Shown: one piece after another, positions 25,785-35,165 of the stretch
Position numbering within the stretch: position 1 is the first letter of the stretch
Layout of the letters: each line of letters opens with the position of its first letter
Assembly: GCF_030541005.1 (NCBI RefSeq)
Contig: NZ_JASSVM010000004.1
Location: 186,001 to 250,000 of the forward strand
Direction: 5' to 3'
DNA length: 64,000 bases
From: Marinobacter sp. SS5-14b
GTDB lineage: Bacteria > Pseudomonadota > Gammaproteobacteria > Pseudomonadales > Oleiphilaceae
Made by a program: the position numbers and the translations under genes
Notes under the pieces: generated by a model
The model's input: the letters and a program-made list of their open reading frames with translations, nothing else
The model's database searches: none
Told to the model about the DNA's origin: nothing

Positions 25785-26507
25785 ATGCCAGATTTCATAA
25801 CCGAGTGGTTGAATCAAAACGACATTTTTACCGCCCTGACGATCATGGAGTACTGGAACGGGCTGGTCACTACGGTGCACCTGGTGTTTCTGTCACTGAT
25901 CATCGGTCTGATTGTGGCGGTGCCTTTGGCGATTCTGCGTACCGTTAAGAATCCATTCGTCTCTGGCCCTATCTGGCTTTACACCTATCTGTTCCGGGGT
26001 ACACCACTGCTGATCCAGTTGTACATCATTTATTACGGTGTGGCGCAGATTCCAGGAATTCAGGAGACCTTCTGGTGGGAAATTTTCAAGGAGCCGCTTT
26101 ACCCTGCGTTGTTGGCGTTTACGCTGAATACGGCTGCCTATACCACGGAGATTATCCGGGGTTCGATTCTGTCTACGCCCAATGGTGAGATTGAGGCGGC
26201 GAAGGCCTACGGGATGAACTGGTTCCTGCGGATGCGGCGGATTATTTTGCCGAGCGCGGCACGGCGGGCGGTTCAGGCGTATTCGAATGAGGTGATTTTT
26301 ATGCTTCATGCGAGTGCCATTGCGAGTGTGGTGACGATTGTTGATCTTACCGGGGCGGCGCGGAACATTTATTCGCGGTTTTATGCGCCGTTTGATGCGT
26401 TTATTTTTGTGGCGCTGCTGTATCTGGCTCTGACGTTTATTCTGGTTTTCGCGTTCCGTAAGCTGGAAAATCATCTTTTGCGGCATCAGCGGCCTGCTAG
26501 TTCCTGA
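25785..26507 (+). CDS. Amino acid ABC transporter permease 2
   Basis: A 240-residue HisM-type permease with about five hydrophobic segments and the EAA loop EIEAAKAYGMNWFLRMRRIILPSAARRAVQAY (about 135-167, split in the family as EAAKAYG...IILP). From about 26190 onward the codon third positions switch from mostly C to mostly G and T, a shift that continues through astE. It is the last gene of the transporter operon. Confidence 0.92.
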   Translation: MPDFITEWLNQNDIFTALTIMEYWNGLVTTVHLVFLSLIIGLIVAVPLAILRTVKNPFVSGPIWLYTYLFRGTPLLIQLYIIYYGVAQIPGIQETFWWEIFKEPLYPALLAFTLNTAAYTTEIIRGSILSTPNGEIEAAKAYGMNWFLRMRRIILPSAARRAVQAYSNEVIFMLHASAIASVVTIVDLTGAARNIYSRFYAPFDAFIFVALLYLALTFILVFAFRKLENHLLRHQRPASS

Positions 26508-26541
26508 GCATCATTCACGGGTAGTCTGACCACTGGCGTAA

Positions 26542-26653
26542 GGCCAGGTGTCAGGGTCTTCTTCCGGGAAACGCTACGAGCACATCCATGTGCGCTTCGT
26601 TCCGGCCATCCATGGCCTCCAAGATTCCCGGAAGAAGACCCTGCCACCCGGCC
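26542..26653. repeat. Interspersed inverted-repeat element, copy 2
   Basis: 26552-26570 is an exact 19-base reverse complement of 26625-26643; imperfect arms extend it to 26542 and 26653. The 54-base centre holds GCACATCCATGTGC and GGCCATCCATGGCC, the same two ATCC-centred mini-palindromes at about 20-base spacing as in copy 1 (830-950), after the same ACGCT start. The arms share no sequence with those of copy 1. It fills most of the gap before astE. Confidence 0.78.
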
Positions 26654-26675
26654 CCGAAACTTTTACGGGGCTTCA

Positions 26676-27728
26676 ATGAATTCTTCGAATGATATCTTCG
26701 ATTTCCATCCCGACTGGCTGGCCCACACTCTCGCCAACGCTTCCTCAAAACTGCCTGAAACCAAAGTCAACCTACCATGCGGTACTCAGATTTCCCGCAA
26801 AGCCACCGGCGTACTGTGGCTGACACCGCCTATCGGTCGGGAAAACCCGAACAACGAAGCGTTGATCGTGTCTGCCGGTATTCATGGCAACGAGACAGCG
26901 CCCATCGAGGTGCTGAACAAGCTGGTGTCGGAGTTATTGGCCGGGGAGTGGCTGCTGGCCTGCCCGTTACTGCTGATTCTGGGGAATCCGCCGGCGATGG
27001 TGGCCGGTGAGCGGTTTTTGGATGTGAATATGAACCGGCTGTTTAACGGGGCTCATGGTAAACCGGAGTATGCGGGATTACCGGAGGCGGAGCGGGCGCA
27101 GTTTCTGGAGGAGATGTGCCGGCAGTTTGCGACGGTGCATCAAGGTTTGGCGTTGAGTCACTACGACCTGCATACAGCCATTCGGCCGTCCAGGCGGGAG
27201 CGGTTTGCATTGTATCCGTTTGTGCCGGGGCGCTCGGTGCCCGGGCCGCAGTGTGAGTTCTTACTGGAGGCTGAGGTGGAGACGCTGCTGCTTCAGCATC
27301 AGGCGTCTACGGTGTTTTCTTCGTTTACGGCCAGTCTTTTGAAGGCCGAGAGCTTTACGGTTGAGCTGGGAAAGGTGGAAGCCTTTGGCAGGAATGATTT
27401 GCGGCGGTTTCGGGGGATTGAGCGGGCTCTGCGGCGGCGGTTCTGTGGAGAGCCTGCTCCAGCGGTGCGGCCACCGTTTGATCACCTGACGGTGTTTGAG
27501 GTGGTGCATGAAGTTTTGAATACCGGGCCGGGTTTCCGGTTTCATGTGCCGGATGATGTGGCGAACTTCACCCTGTACCAGCCCGGCACGGTGATTTGGG
27601 ACGATGGCCAGGATGGTTACCGGGTGGGTACGGCGCCGGAGGCGGTGGTGTTTCCGAACCGGCAGGTGCCGGTGGGTCAGCGTGCCGGGCTGATGATTCG
27701 TGCGAAGCGTGAGTTCAGGGCCGGGTAA
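26676..27728 (+). CDS. astE: AstE, succinylglutamate desuccinylase
   Basis: Last step of the arginine succinyltransferase pathway: hydrolyses N-succinylglutamate to succinate and glutamate. The 350-residue product is a zinc carboxypeptidase-like enzyme with the metal-binding SAGIHGNETAP (residues about 70-80), NPPAMVAGERFLDVNMNRLF and the later His in HYDLHTAIR. It lies apart from astC-A-B, just after a basic-amino-acid-like transporter. Its codon use (G- and T-ending) differs from most of the window. Confidence 0.92.
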   Translation: MNSSNDIFDFHPDWLAHTLANASSKLPETKVNLPCGTQISRKATGVLWLTPPIGRENPNNEALIVSAGIHGNETAPIEVLNKLVSELLAGEWLLACPLLLILGNPPAMVAGERFLDVNMNRLFNGAHGKPEYAGLPEAERAQFLEEMCRQFATVHQGLALSHYDLHTAIRPSRRERFALYPFVPGRSVPGPQCEFLLEAEVETLLLQHQASTVFSSFTASLLKAESFTVELGKVEAFGRNDLRRFRGIERALRRRFCGEPAPAVRPPFDHLTVFEVVHEVLNTGPGFRFHVPDDVANFTLYQPGTVIWDDGQDGYRVGTAPEAVVFPNRQVPVGQRAGLMIRAKREFRAG

Positions 27729-27747
27729 CTGCTCTCCCGGCCCTGAA
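27714..27747. other. Stem-loop at astE stop
   Basis: TTCAGGGCCGGG (27714-27725) is the exact reverse complement of CCCGGCCCTGAA (27736-27747), with a ten-base loop starting at the astE stop. It lies between convergent genes. No U-run follows on either strand, so a 3' end structure is likelier than a classic terminator. Confidence 0.6.
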
Positions 27748-27756
27748 GGCGCAGGC

Positions 27757-30700
27757 TCACGCAGGGGCGTTTTCCGGTTCTGCGACCGGCAATTTGATCA
27801 GTTTTGTGCAGACCGAGGGTATGACCAGCAGGGTCAGCACGGTGGAGGCCAGCAGGCCGGAAATGATGGCCCAGGCCATGGGCGGCCACAAGGTGGAGCT
27901 GGAGAACGCCAGCGGCAGCAATCCGGCTACGGTGGTGGCGGTGGTCAGCAGGATCGGCCGGGTTCTTTGCTCTACCGCGGTGCGCACGGCATCTGCAATG
28001 GCCCTGCCCTTTTCCAGCTCCCGATCCATGACGTCCAGCAGGACGATGGCGTTGTTGACCACAATGCCCACCAAGGCAATCACCCCCAGTAATGACTGAA
28101 AACCGAAGGGTGAACCGGATAGCACCAGGCCAGGAAAGATTCCCACGGTGGCCAAGGGTACGGTCAACAGGATAATCCCTACGCGCCGGAATGAGTTGAA
28201 CTGCAGCAGCAGGAAGAACAGCAACAGCAACATGCCAATGGGCGCGGCGGTCAGCAGCGCGGTGTTGGCGTTGTTTGAGCCTTCTGCGTCGCCGCCCATT
28301 TCCAGTCGTGTTCCCGGTGGTAAAGGGTTCTGTTCAAGGGACTCGTTCAAGCCGTCCAGGGCCTGGCTGAAGCTGTAGCCGTTTTCCAGGTTGGCACTGA
28401 CGGCATTCACCCGAGTGCCATTGCGCAGGTATCGGGCGGCGGGCTCCCAGGTGGTTTCAACGGTCGCGACGGCCGAGAGTGGAATGGCATCGCCTTTGTC
28501 GTTATAGATGTTCACCGACAGCAGCCTGGAAAGCGACAGCGCTGTGCCTTCTCGGGACCGGAGGATTATCGGGATCGGATCGTCTTCCTGGCGATAGCGT
28601 TCGGCGACTGCACCGAAGCTCTGGCCATAAAGGCTCTGGGCGACGTCTGCACGGGTCAGGCCGTACCGGGCCGCCGTGGCGTCGTCCACGTTGATAGCAA
28701 TGCTGGGCACGCCGATATCCAGGTCGTGGCGCACGTCCACGGTGCCGTTGACCTTGCGCAGGATTGAATAAACCTGTTCGGTGGCTCTGGCCCGAGCGTC
28801 ATCATCCGCATGGTACACCCGCACTTCCACCGGCGCCGGGCGAGGTGGCCCCTGGCCCAGTATGCCTGCGGTGATCGTCAGTTCCGGCAGTGTTTGCCCG
28901 ACTTCGTTACGAATCCACCTTACAAGGTCGGTGGTGTCTTCCAGCGTCGGCGTACGAATGACCAGCCGCGCTCTGCTCGGCGATTGCGGTGCTCGCTGCA
29001 GGTTGTAATAGAAGCTGGGGCCGGTAAAGCCAACAAACCGATGCACTTCCAGCGCTTCTGGCTGGGTGCGAATCGCCCGCTCCAGTGTCGAGGCCACCTC
29101 AGCAGTTCGAGCCTGGTCGGTGCCTTCCGGCATATACATTTCAACAATAACCCGTGGCCGGTCAGCATTCGGGAAAAACTGTTGAGCCATGAACGGTGTC
29201 ATGCCCAGGCTGATGACCACCAGCATGGCGCCAATAGTGATTAGCCGGCCCGGGTTCCGGTACACCAACCCGCCGAGAAAACGGGCCAGCCCGACCAGCC
29301 GGTCGTTGCCCACATTCTTGCGGGGTTTCAGGAACCGCGCCGCCAGCAGTGGCACGGCAGAAATAGCCAGCAGATAGCTGACCGAGAGCGTGAGCATGAT
29401 CATGACTGGCACACCGCGCGTGAAATCCGCAGCACCGCCTTTGGCCATCAGCAATGGCGCAAAAGCCGCCAGCGTGGTGCCGGTAGAGGCTCCCAGGGGG
29501 CCGGCAAGCTCTCCGACAGCCTGACGCAAGGCATCCAGGCGCCGCATGCCTTCATCCAGGTGGCCCTGAATGCTTTCCACAATCACGATGGCGTTGTCGA
29601 TCAGGATGCCCAGGGAAATGACCATGCCGATCACCGCAATCTGGTGCAGCACGCCGCCACCAAGGTCATACAGGCCAACACTGATCAATGCCACCATGGG
29701 CAGGATAGACGCCACCAGCAAACCCATCCGGATCCCCATGCCGGTGAACACCACCACCACGATGATCAGTACGGACAGCACCAGGCTCCAGGCCAGATTG
29801 TCCAGGCGCTCAGAAACCTTGTCTGGCTGGAAGAACATTTCGCGGAGTTCGTAGGGTTCGAAATCGGGCCGCACCTCGGCCAGCCGCTCCCGGATTCGTT
29901 CACCAAAGCGAATGGCGTCGGTGGTGCCTTCTTCCATGATGATAGAGAGCAACACCACGCGCTCTCCGTCATACCAGGTCTCAGGTTGGCGGGGCTCTGC
30001 AGGGCCACGCCAGACCTCGGCCGCAGCCGCCAGGGGTACCTGGGAGCCATCCGGCAGTTCAATGGGCGTTGCCCGCATGGCATCGATGTCGGTGAATTCG
30101 GAATTCGGCAGAACCGAAAGCCGCTTGCCGTCTACCACCACAAAGCCACCGGGCGTGGTCTGGTTGCGCTGGGCCAGGGTTTCCAGAACCCGTTTCGGAG
30201 AAATGCCCAGCCGGAACAGGGCCGAGTCGTCGAGCGCGAGGGTTATTTGCTCGTCGGCATCACCCTCCAGCTCAATGCGAGAGATGCCGGTAATATCCGA
30301 GAGGTTCTGCTTCAGGCGATCGGCCACAGCCGACAATTCGGTTATTGAATGCGAACCACCAACCGCAAGCACTATAGCTGGAATATCAATCAGCCGGTCA
30401 TCCAGGTTCATCAGACCCACGTCGCCCGGGAAATCCTGCCGGGCCCGGTCCATGGCCTGTCGCACCCGATCCCAGGCTGGCTCGGTATCGTAGATACGAT
30501 CCCGCAATTTGATGCGCACCAAAGCGACACCGGTGCGCGCCGTGCCCTGGCTATAATCCAGTTCTTCAACCTGGCGCAGCTCATCGGTCAGCGGCCGCAG
30601 CACCAGCCGTTCAACCGCTTCGGCACTGGCGCCCGGGTAGTTGACGGTAATCATGCCCGCCCGATAAGGGAATGAAGGGTCTTCCTGCCGGGGCATGGTG

Positions 30701-30783
30701 CTGTAGGCGGCTATGCCCAATAAGCACAGCATGGTCACAACCATGCCCAACAAACGCTGATAATTGAGAAGGCGGCGGGTCAT
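27757..30783 (-). CDS. RND efflux pump inner-membrane transporter
   Basis: A 1008-residue AcrB/HAE1-type protein with the expected two halves: TM1 near the N-terminus, a large periplasmic loop, TM2-6 about residues 325-490, and the same again after about 535. The TM4 motif GILIDNAIVIVES is present, with the conserved aspartate used for proton transport. Its start overlaps the adaptor gene by one base. The substrate is unknown; the outer-membrane factor is not in the window. Confidence 0.93.
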   Translation of the reverse strand: MTRRLLNYQRLLGMVVTMLCLLGIAAYSTMPRQEDPSFPYRAGMITVNYPGASAEAVERLVLRPLTDELRQVEELDYSQGTARTGVALVRIKLRDRIYDTEPAWDRVRQAMDRARQDFPGDVGLMNLDDRLIDIPAIVLAVGGSHSITELSAVADRLKQNLSDITGISRIELEGDADEQITLALDDSALFRLGISPKRVLETLAQRNQTTPGGFVVVDGKRLSVLPNSEFTDIDAMRATPIELPDGSQVPLAAAAEVWRGPAEPRQPETWYDGERVVLLSIIMEEGTTDAIRFGERIRERLAEVRPDFEPYELREMFFQPDKVSERLDNLAWSLVLSVLIIVVVVFTGMGIRMGLLVASILPMVALISVGLYDLGGGVLHQIAVIGMVISLGILIDNAIVIVESIQGHLDEGMRRLDALRQAVGELAGPLGASTGTTLAAFAPLLMAKGGAADFTRGVPVMIMLTLSVSYLLAISAVPLLAARFLKPRKNVGNDRLVGLARFLGGLVYRNPGRLITIGAMLVVISLGMTPFMAQQFFPNADRPRVIVEMYMPEGTDQARTAEVASTLERAIRTQPEALEVHRFVGFTGPSFYYNLQRAPQSPSRARLVIRTPTLEDTTDLVRWIRNEVGQTLPELTITAGILGQGPPRPAPVEVRVYHADDDARARATEQVYSILRKVNGTVDVRHDLDIGVPSIAINVDDATAARYGLTRADVAQSLYGQSFGAVAERYRQEDDPIPIILRSREGTALSLSRLLSVNIYNDKGDAIPLSAVATVETTWEPAARYLRNGTRVNAVSANLENGYSFSQALDGLNESLEQNPLPPGTRLEMGGDAEGSNNANTALLTAAPIGMLLLLFFLLLQFNSFRRVGIILLTVPLATVGIFPGLVLSGSPFGFQSLLGVIALVGIVVNNAIVLLDVMDRELEKGRAIADAVRTAVEQRTRPILLTTATTVAGLLPLAFSSSTLWPPMAWAIISGLLASTVLTLLVIPSVCTKLIKLPVAEPENAPA

Positions 30784-31865
30784 CAGCGCACCTCCACGGT
30801 GTCGCCATCCACCAGCCGGGTCATGCCCGCATAGACCACCTGATCACCCGGCATCAGCTCACCAGGGTGCACCATCACCCGCTCGCCGACGACCCGGTCA
30901 ATTGTCACCGGAACCCGGCGAGCGGTGTTGTCCGTTACCCGAAAAACACTGGTGCTGGTGGCATCGCGCATGACCGCCAGCAACGGTACGGTAACCGCAG
31001 ATTCACGCACTGGCGTAATGCCCACCTCAACCGGCTCCCCGGCTGCCAACGAATTGGGTGGCAGGCTGACCAGCACCGGGTGCAGTTCGCCCCGAATAGA
31101 ACTGCCCTGAGCAATTTCTATGATGGTGCCTGTTTCCGCGGCCCGGTTGCGGTCCTGCACCTGCCACACGGGCAGCTCCAGCCCCACTCGCACATGGCTC
31201 AGCAAATGCGCCGGTACGCGCACTTCAACTTCCCGACCCAGGGGTGAAGACAGCCGCATAACCGGCTGGCCGGCCGACACAAACTCATCACGTTCGACCA
31301 GCAGTGCTTCTACCCGACCACCAAACGGGGCTTTCAGTACACTTTCCTCCAACAGGCGAGTGGCCTCCGCAAGAGACGCTTCGGCTGTTGCCATGCTGGC
31401 ACGCAGGGAATCACGACGAGCAGCAATCTGCTCCAGATTTTGTTCAGAAACCACGCCGCGCTGGTGCAATCGGGCCGAACGTTCCCATTCCCGCTGGGCC
31501 TGATCGTACTGTGTTCTCAGCTCTTCCAGCTTGGCCGCGGCAGAATCCCTTGCTGGCTCCAAAGCCGGGTTATAAAGCCTTGCCAGCGTGTCCCCGGGCT
31601 GCACCATCTGGCCCAGCTCTACCGGCCGCTCTTTCAGGGTACCGCTAAGCTGGAAGGTCAGAGTAGCCCGCTGGGCTGCGCGCACAATACCCGAGAAGCG
31701 CAGGGGAATTTCCTCCACCTGGCCACCGGTGACGTCCGCCACCCGCACCGACACCACCTCGGTGTCTGTCGATTCGGCAGTGCCGCCGCGGCAGCCTGCC
31801 AATGAGACGATGGCCAGCACCAGGCTGATGAACGTGAGCGGTAGAGAACCTTTGATGGGAGACAT
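30783..31865 (-). CDS. RND efflux periplasmic adaptor (membrane fusion) protein
   Basis: A 360-residue lipoprotein adaptor. The signal ends in LAGC (Cys at about residue 24), so it is probably lipid-anchored. It has the barrel-sandwich halves (ATLTFQLSGTLKERPVELGQMVQPGDTLARL and FGGRVEALLVERDEFVSAGQPVMRL) flanking a helical hairpin (about residues 100-170). It forms an operon with the RND pump and faces a TetR regulator across the divergent promoter region. Confidence 0.93.
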   Translation of the reverse strand: MSPIKGSLPLTFISLVLAIVSLAGCRGGTAESTDTEVVSVRVADVTGGQVEEIPLRFSGIVRAAQRATLTFQLSGTLKERPVELGQMVQPGDTLARLYNPALEPARDSAAAKLEELRTQYDQAQREWERSARLHQRGVVSEQNLEQIAARRDSLRASMATAEASLAEATRLLEESVLKAPFGGRVEALLVERDEFVSAGQPVMRLSSPLGREVEVRVPAHLLSHVRVGLELPVWQVQDRNRAAETGTIIEIAQGSSIRGELHPVLVSLPPNSLAAGEPVEVGITPVRESAVTVPLLAVMRDATSTSVFRVTDNTARRVPVTIDRVVGERVMVHPGELMPGDQVVYAGMTRLVDGDTVEVR

Positions 31866-31956
31866 GACGATACAGCCCCTTTCCCTGAACAGATTGATGG
31901 TTGGCTTGCTGATCCTTCAGAAGCAGCCCTTTGTTTTCACGACATCATGTCATTCT

Positions 31957-31971
31957 TTGACAAATTGTCAA
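31957..31971. promoter_or_regulatory. TetR-type palindromic operator
   Basis: TTGACAA-A-TTGTCAA, a 7+7 dyad with one central base. A second half-site set overlaps it (TGTCATTCTTTGACA at 31948-31962). It lies between the efflux operon and the TetR gene, where autoregulation and pump repression would be expected. Confidence 0.65.
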
Positions 31972-32033
31972 TAATCGGTTTTCATCCACAGTCAAGCATC
32001 CAGCAGCAACCCCCAAAGGAAACCGGATTAGCC

Positions 32034-32669
32034 ATGAACGAACCGCTGAGGTCACGCCGGGAACGGGAAAAACAGGCAAGGTACGATGCCATTCTGGACG
32101 CCGCAGAACTGGCCTTTTCAGAAAAAGGCTATGAACGCACATCGATGGATGACATCGCCCGCACCGCGAGTTTGAGCCGTGCGCTGCTGTATGTGTACTT
32201 CAAAGACAAGGCGGCTATCCAAAGGGGCATTATGCTCCGCGCCGGGCAAAGCCTGGTGGATCGTTTCAGGGAGGCCTTGAGCACAGCCGACACCGGGCTG
32301 GCGCAGATTCGTGCGATGGGAGAGGCGTACTACCAATACTGCATGGAAGAACCGGACTACTTTTCTGCGCTCACCAATGCGTCAACCGCCATGGCAGAAG
32401 CAGAAGAAGCGCAGGCCAGTGAGATGTTGTGCTCAAAGAACGAGCTGATGGAACTGATGGAGGCCGCTCTTCACAAAGGCCTGGAAGACGGAACCATAAA
32501 CCGGGAAACCGTGGTGTCGCCCGCGCAGACAGCGTTTTACCTGAGGGGCGCCTTGCACGGGGTCATCATGCTGTGCCAGGCGGAAGCCTCGCAGGGAAAC
32601 GAGTTCCCCTCCGCCTCCCTGGTGAGCCATGCCATGGACATGCTCACGCGATCTATTGCCAGCACCTGA
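32034..32669 (+). CDS. TetR/AcrR family regulator
   Basis: A 211-residue repressor-type protein. The N-terminal helix-turn-helix reads AILDAAELAFSEKGYERTSMDDIARTASLSRALLYVYFKDK (about residues 18-58). The C-terminal ligand domain is unremarkable. ATG at 32034 is chosen over an upstream in-frame start at 31947 because family N-termini begin a few residues before the first helix and the upstream part overlaps the operator. It likely controls the divergent RND operon; it ends 15 bases before convergent astB. Confidence 0.88.
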   Translation: MNEPLRSRREREKQARYDAILDAAELAFSEKGYERTSMDDIARTASLSRALLYVYFKDKAAIQRGIMLRAGQSLVDRFREALSTADTGLAQIRAMGEAYYQYCMEEPDYFSALTNASTAMAEAEEAQASEMLCSKNELMELMEAALHKGLEDGTINRETVVSPAQTAFYLRGALHGVIMLCQAEASQGNEFPSASLVSHAMDMLTRSIAST

Positions 32670-32684
32670 AGCCTACACCCTTTC

Positions 32685-34025
32685 TCACCGCTGGAAATCG
32701 TAAATGGAACCCAGGCCGAGAATATCGGTCAGTTCGTCCAGCGCTCGCCTCACCTCGTTCAGCAACGCAGGGTCCGCCAGATCTTTCTGGCTTAACCGGT
32801 CCCGGTAATGGCTTTCCACCCAGGCGGTCAGCCTTTGATAGAGGCTGTCGGTCATAATAACGCCATGATTGATGGCGTGAAGCTCCTCATCATCCAGCAC
32901 GACCCGCAGCCTCAGGCAGGCAGGCCCACCGCCATTACGCATGGACTGCTTCACATCGAACACTTCGACGGACGTGATCGCGCCATCGGACTTTACCAGT
33001 TCATCCAGATAACGGCTGACGGTCGCAATTTCACGACACTCCCCTGGCACCGCCAGCAGCATGCCGTCCGGGCTGTTCAACAGCTGACTGTTGAACAAAT
33101 ACGACGCTACCGCATCTTCGAGGGGGACGTCCTGTGCCGACACCCGAATGGCCTCAAGCTCCGCACCCATCAGACGCTCCCGGATATCGGACAGCACCCG
33201 CTGTTCATCCAGAAACGCCTGTTCGTGATAGAACAGACAGCGGCCATTACCTACGGCAATCACATCATTGTGGAAGACCCCGGCATCAATCACCGCCGGG
33301 TTTTGCTGGGCAAACACAAGCTGCCGGTCTGACAGGCCATGCAGCCGCGCGACCGCCTGCGAGGCTTCGAGCGTTTGACGGGCCGGGAACCTGGCCGGGG
33401 CTGGCGCCTGATCGTTAAAGGCCACCTGGCCATAGACAAACAGCTCAACACCCGGCTCGCCATAACGGCTGCACAGCCGGGTGTGATTAGCTGCGCCCTC
33501 GTCACCAAAATGGCTGACCGACGGCAGGGCGTCGTGATGCGCAAAATGGCGCTGATCATGGAAGATCGCTTGCAATACCCGGCCTGTAACCCGGTGTTCG
33601 ATCGAGCGGTGAAACTTGGCACTGAGGTTAGCCGGGGTGAAGTGCACCCTGCCATCCGCGGTATCCGCGCTAGGCGACACAGTGGCGGCATTCGCGGTCC
33701 ACATGGCTGAGGCGGAAGACACCGCCGCCAGAATGGCCGGATCCGCTTTTGCTACGCCTTCCAGTACCTGCGCTTCCGACCCTTCAAAACCCAGCGCTCT
33801 CAGAGTAGGAAGATGGGGGCGCTCATGGGGCGGCAAAACGCCCTGCACATACCCCCGATCAGCCAGCGCTTTCATCTTCGCCAGCCCCTGCAGAGCCGCT
33901 TCCCTGGGATTGGCCACCAGATTCACGTTGGACTTCGAGGCCACGTTGCCCCAGGACAAACCTGCGTAATTATGGGTAGGACCTACCAGGCCATCAAAGT
34001 TGGCTTCAACCGCGTGTTTTACCAT
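32685..34025 (-). CDS. astB: AstB, N-succinylarginine dihydrolase
   Basis: Second step of arginine succinyltransferase catabolism: converts N2-succinylarginine to N2-succinylornithine, CO2 and two ammonia. The 446-residue product starts with the family block [20 protein letters not shown]; catalytic residues of the amidinotransferase fold are around [13 protein letters not shown] (about 169-181) and the C-terminal [14 protein letters not shown] with Cys. Its start lies 20 bases inside the end of astA. Confidence 0.96.
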   Translation of the reverse strand: MVKHAVEANFDGLVGPTHNYAGLSWGNVASKSNVNLVANPREAALQGLAKMKALADRGYVQGVLPPHERPHLPTLRALGFEGSEAQVLEGVAKADPAILAAVSSASAMWTANAATVSPSADTADGRVHFTPANLSAKFHRSIEHRVTGRVLQAIFHDQRHFAHHDALPSVSHFGDEGAANHTRLCSRYGEPGVELFVYGQVAFNDQAPAPARFPARQTLEASQAVARLHGLSDRQLVFAQQNPAVIDAGVFHNDVIAVGNGRCLFYHEQAFLDEQRVLSDIRERLMGAELEAIRVSAQDVPLEDAVASYLFNSQLLNSPDGMLLAVPGECREIATVSRYLDELVKSDGAITSVEVFDVKQSMRNGGGPACLRLRVVLDDEELHAINHGVIMTDSLYQRLTAWVESHYRDRLSQKDLADPALLNEVRRALDELTDILGLGSIYDFQR

Positions 34026-35103
34026 GGCTCGGCGTTCCCCGGGTTGGCGTATGAATGGGAGACAATTCGCCTTCTTTCAAAGGCGCAATGCGCACGGAGT
34101 CACCCGATTCCAGCAGCAAGGCATCCGCAACTTCACGGGGAATGTTGACGGTATCCGATCCCACACAACTCATGGGGATGGTGGTCACTCTGAAATCGCC
34201 AAAGGAGCGGTTGGAAATCATCACCCTCTGCTCAGGGGGGGCTTCCATATCCACCGGCTTGTTTACAATCATGACATGGCGATTGAGCGATTCACGCACG
34301 GTCCGGATGGTGTGCACAAAGGCTTCAACCACCGGGCCACCATCGAAAATATCGACCAGACCGTTGAAATTGAAACCTTCAGCCTGGAGCATTTTCAGGG
34401 CCGGGAGGGTGTTGTCGTGCACCTTGCTGATTACCTCCCGGGCTGAATCCGGCAGCAGGGAAAGGTAAATCGGGTAATGCGGCATCAGCTCGGCGATGAA
34501 GGATTTATTGCCAAGCCCTGATAGCCGATCGGCTTCGGCAAACTCCATCTCAAAGAATTTACTGCCCAGGGCATCCCATAGCGGATTTCGGCCGTGCTGG
34601 TCGGATACCCCGCGCATTTCTGCAAACACCTTTTCGGAAAAATGCTCACGAAAATCATCCAGAAACATAAAGCGACAACGGGACAACAGCAGGCCATTAC
34701 CCCCGCCTTTGTATTCGTCTGCCAGCAGCAAGGAGCAGATCTCGGTGGTGTCTGTCATGTCACTGGACAGGTGAAGCGTGGGCGTACGCACGTGAACGCC
34801 CAGCTCTCGGGAGGCATTAACGGTAAGGCTCAGGCGGTAGTTGTAGAACACCTCATCCAGCCCTACCCGGGCCTCAATACCGCTGATGCCGACGGTCTTC
34901 CCGGTTTCGGTATCTTCAAGAACAAACAGGTACAGGCCTGCTTCTGGTTCGCAGCGTTGGCCGAAGGATTCCGCCGCCCAATCAATCTTGCGCTGCAACA
35001 ACACTCGGTCGGCCGGCAAAGTGGTCAGGCCCTTGCCGGCACTCTCAGCCATGGTGAAAAGGTCGTCCAGGTCTGCCGCCTGAATGGGGCGAACAACCAA
35101 CAT
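34006..35103 (-). CDS. astA: AstA, arginine N-succinyltransferase
   Basis: First step of the pathway: transfers succinyl from succinyl-CoA to arginine. The 365-residue product is longer than the enteric 344 at the C-terminus (a Thr/Pro/His tail of about 15 residues). It starts [21 protein letters not shown] and has the acyl-CoA-fold block [22 protein letters not shown]. It overlaps astB and follows astC. Bacteria of the Pseudomonas group use two subunits (AruF, AruG); only one is seen here. Confidence 0.93.
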   Translation of the reverse strand: MLVVRPIQAADLDDLFTMAESAGKGLTTLPADRVLLQRKIDWAAESFGQRCEPEAGLYLFVLEDTETGKTVGISGIEARVGLDEVFYNYRLSLTVNASRELGVHVRTPTLHLSSDMTDTTEICSLLLADEYKGGGNGLLLSRCRFMFLDDFREHFSEKVFAEMRGVSDQHGRNPLWDALGSKFFEMEFAEADRLSGLGNKSFIAELMPHYPIYLSLLPDSAREVISKVHDNTLPALKMLQAEGFNFNGLVDIFDGGPVVEAFVHTIRTVRESLNRHVMIVNKPVDMEAPPEQRVMISNRSFGDFRVTTIPMSCVGSDTVNIPREVADALLLESGDSVRIAPLKEGELSPIHTPTRGTPSHGKTRG

Positions 35104-35165
35104 AGTGCGCCTCCCAATACGAAAACAGGATGCCTGCGGCCCCGGCTAGAGCCGCAGACGTCCGC

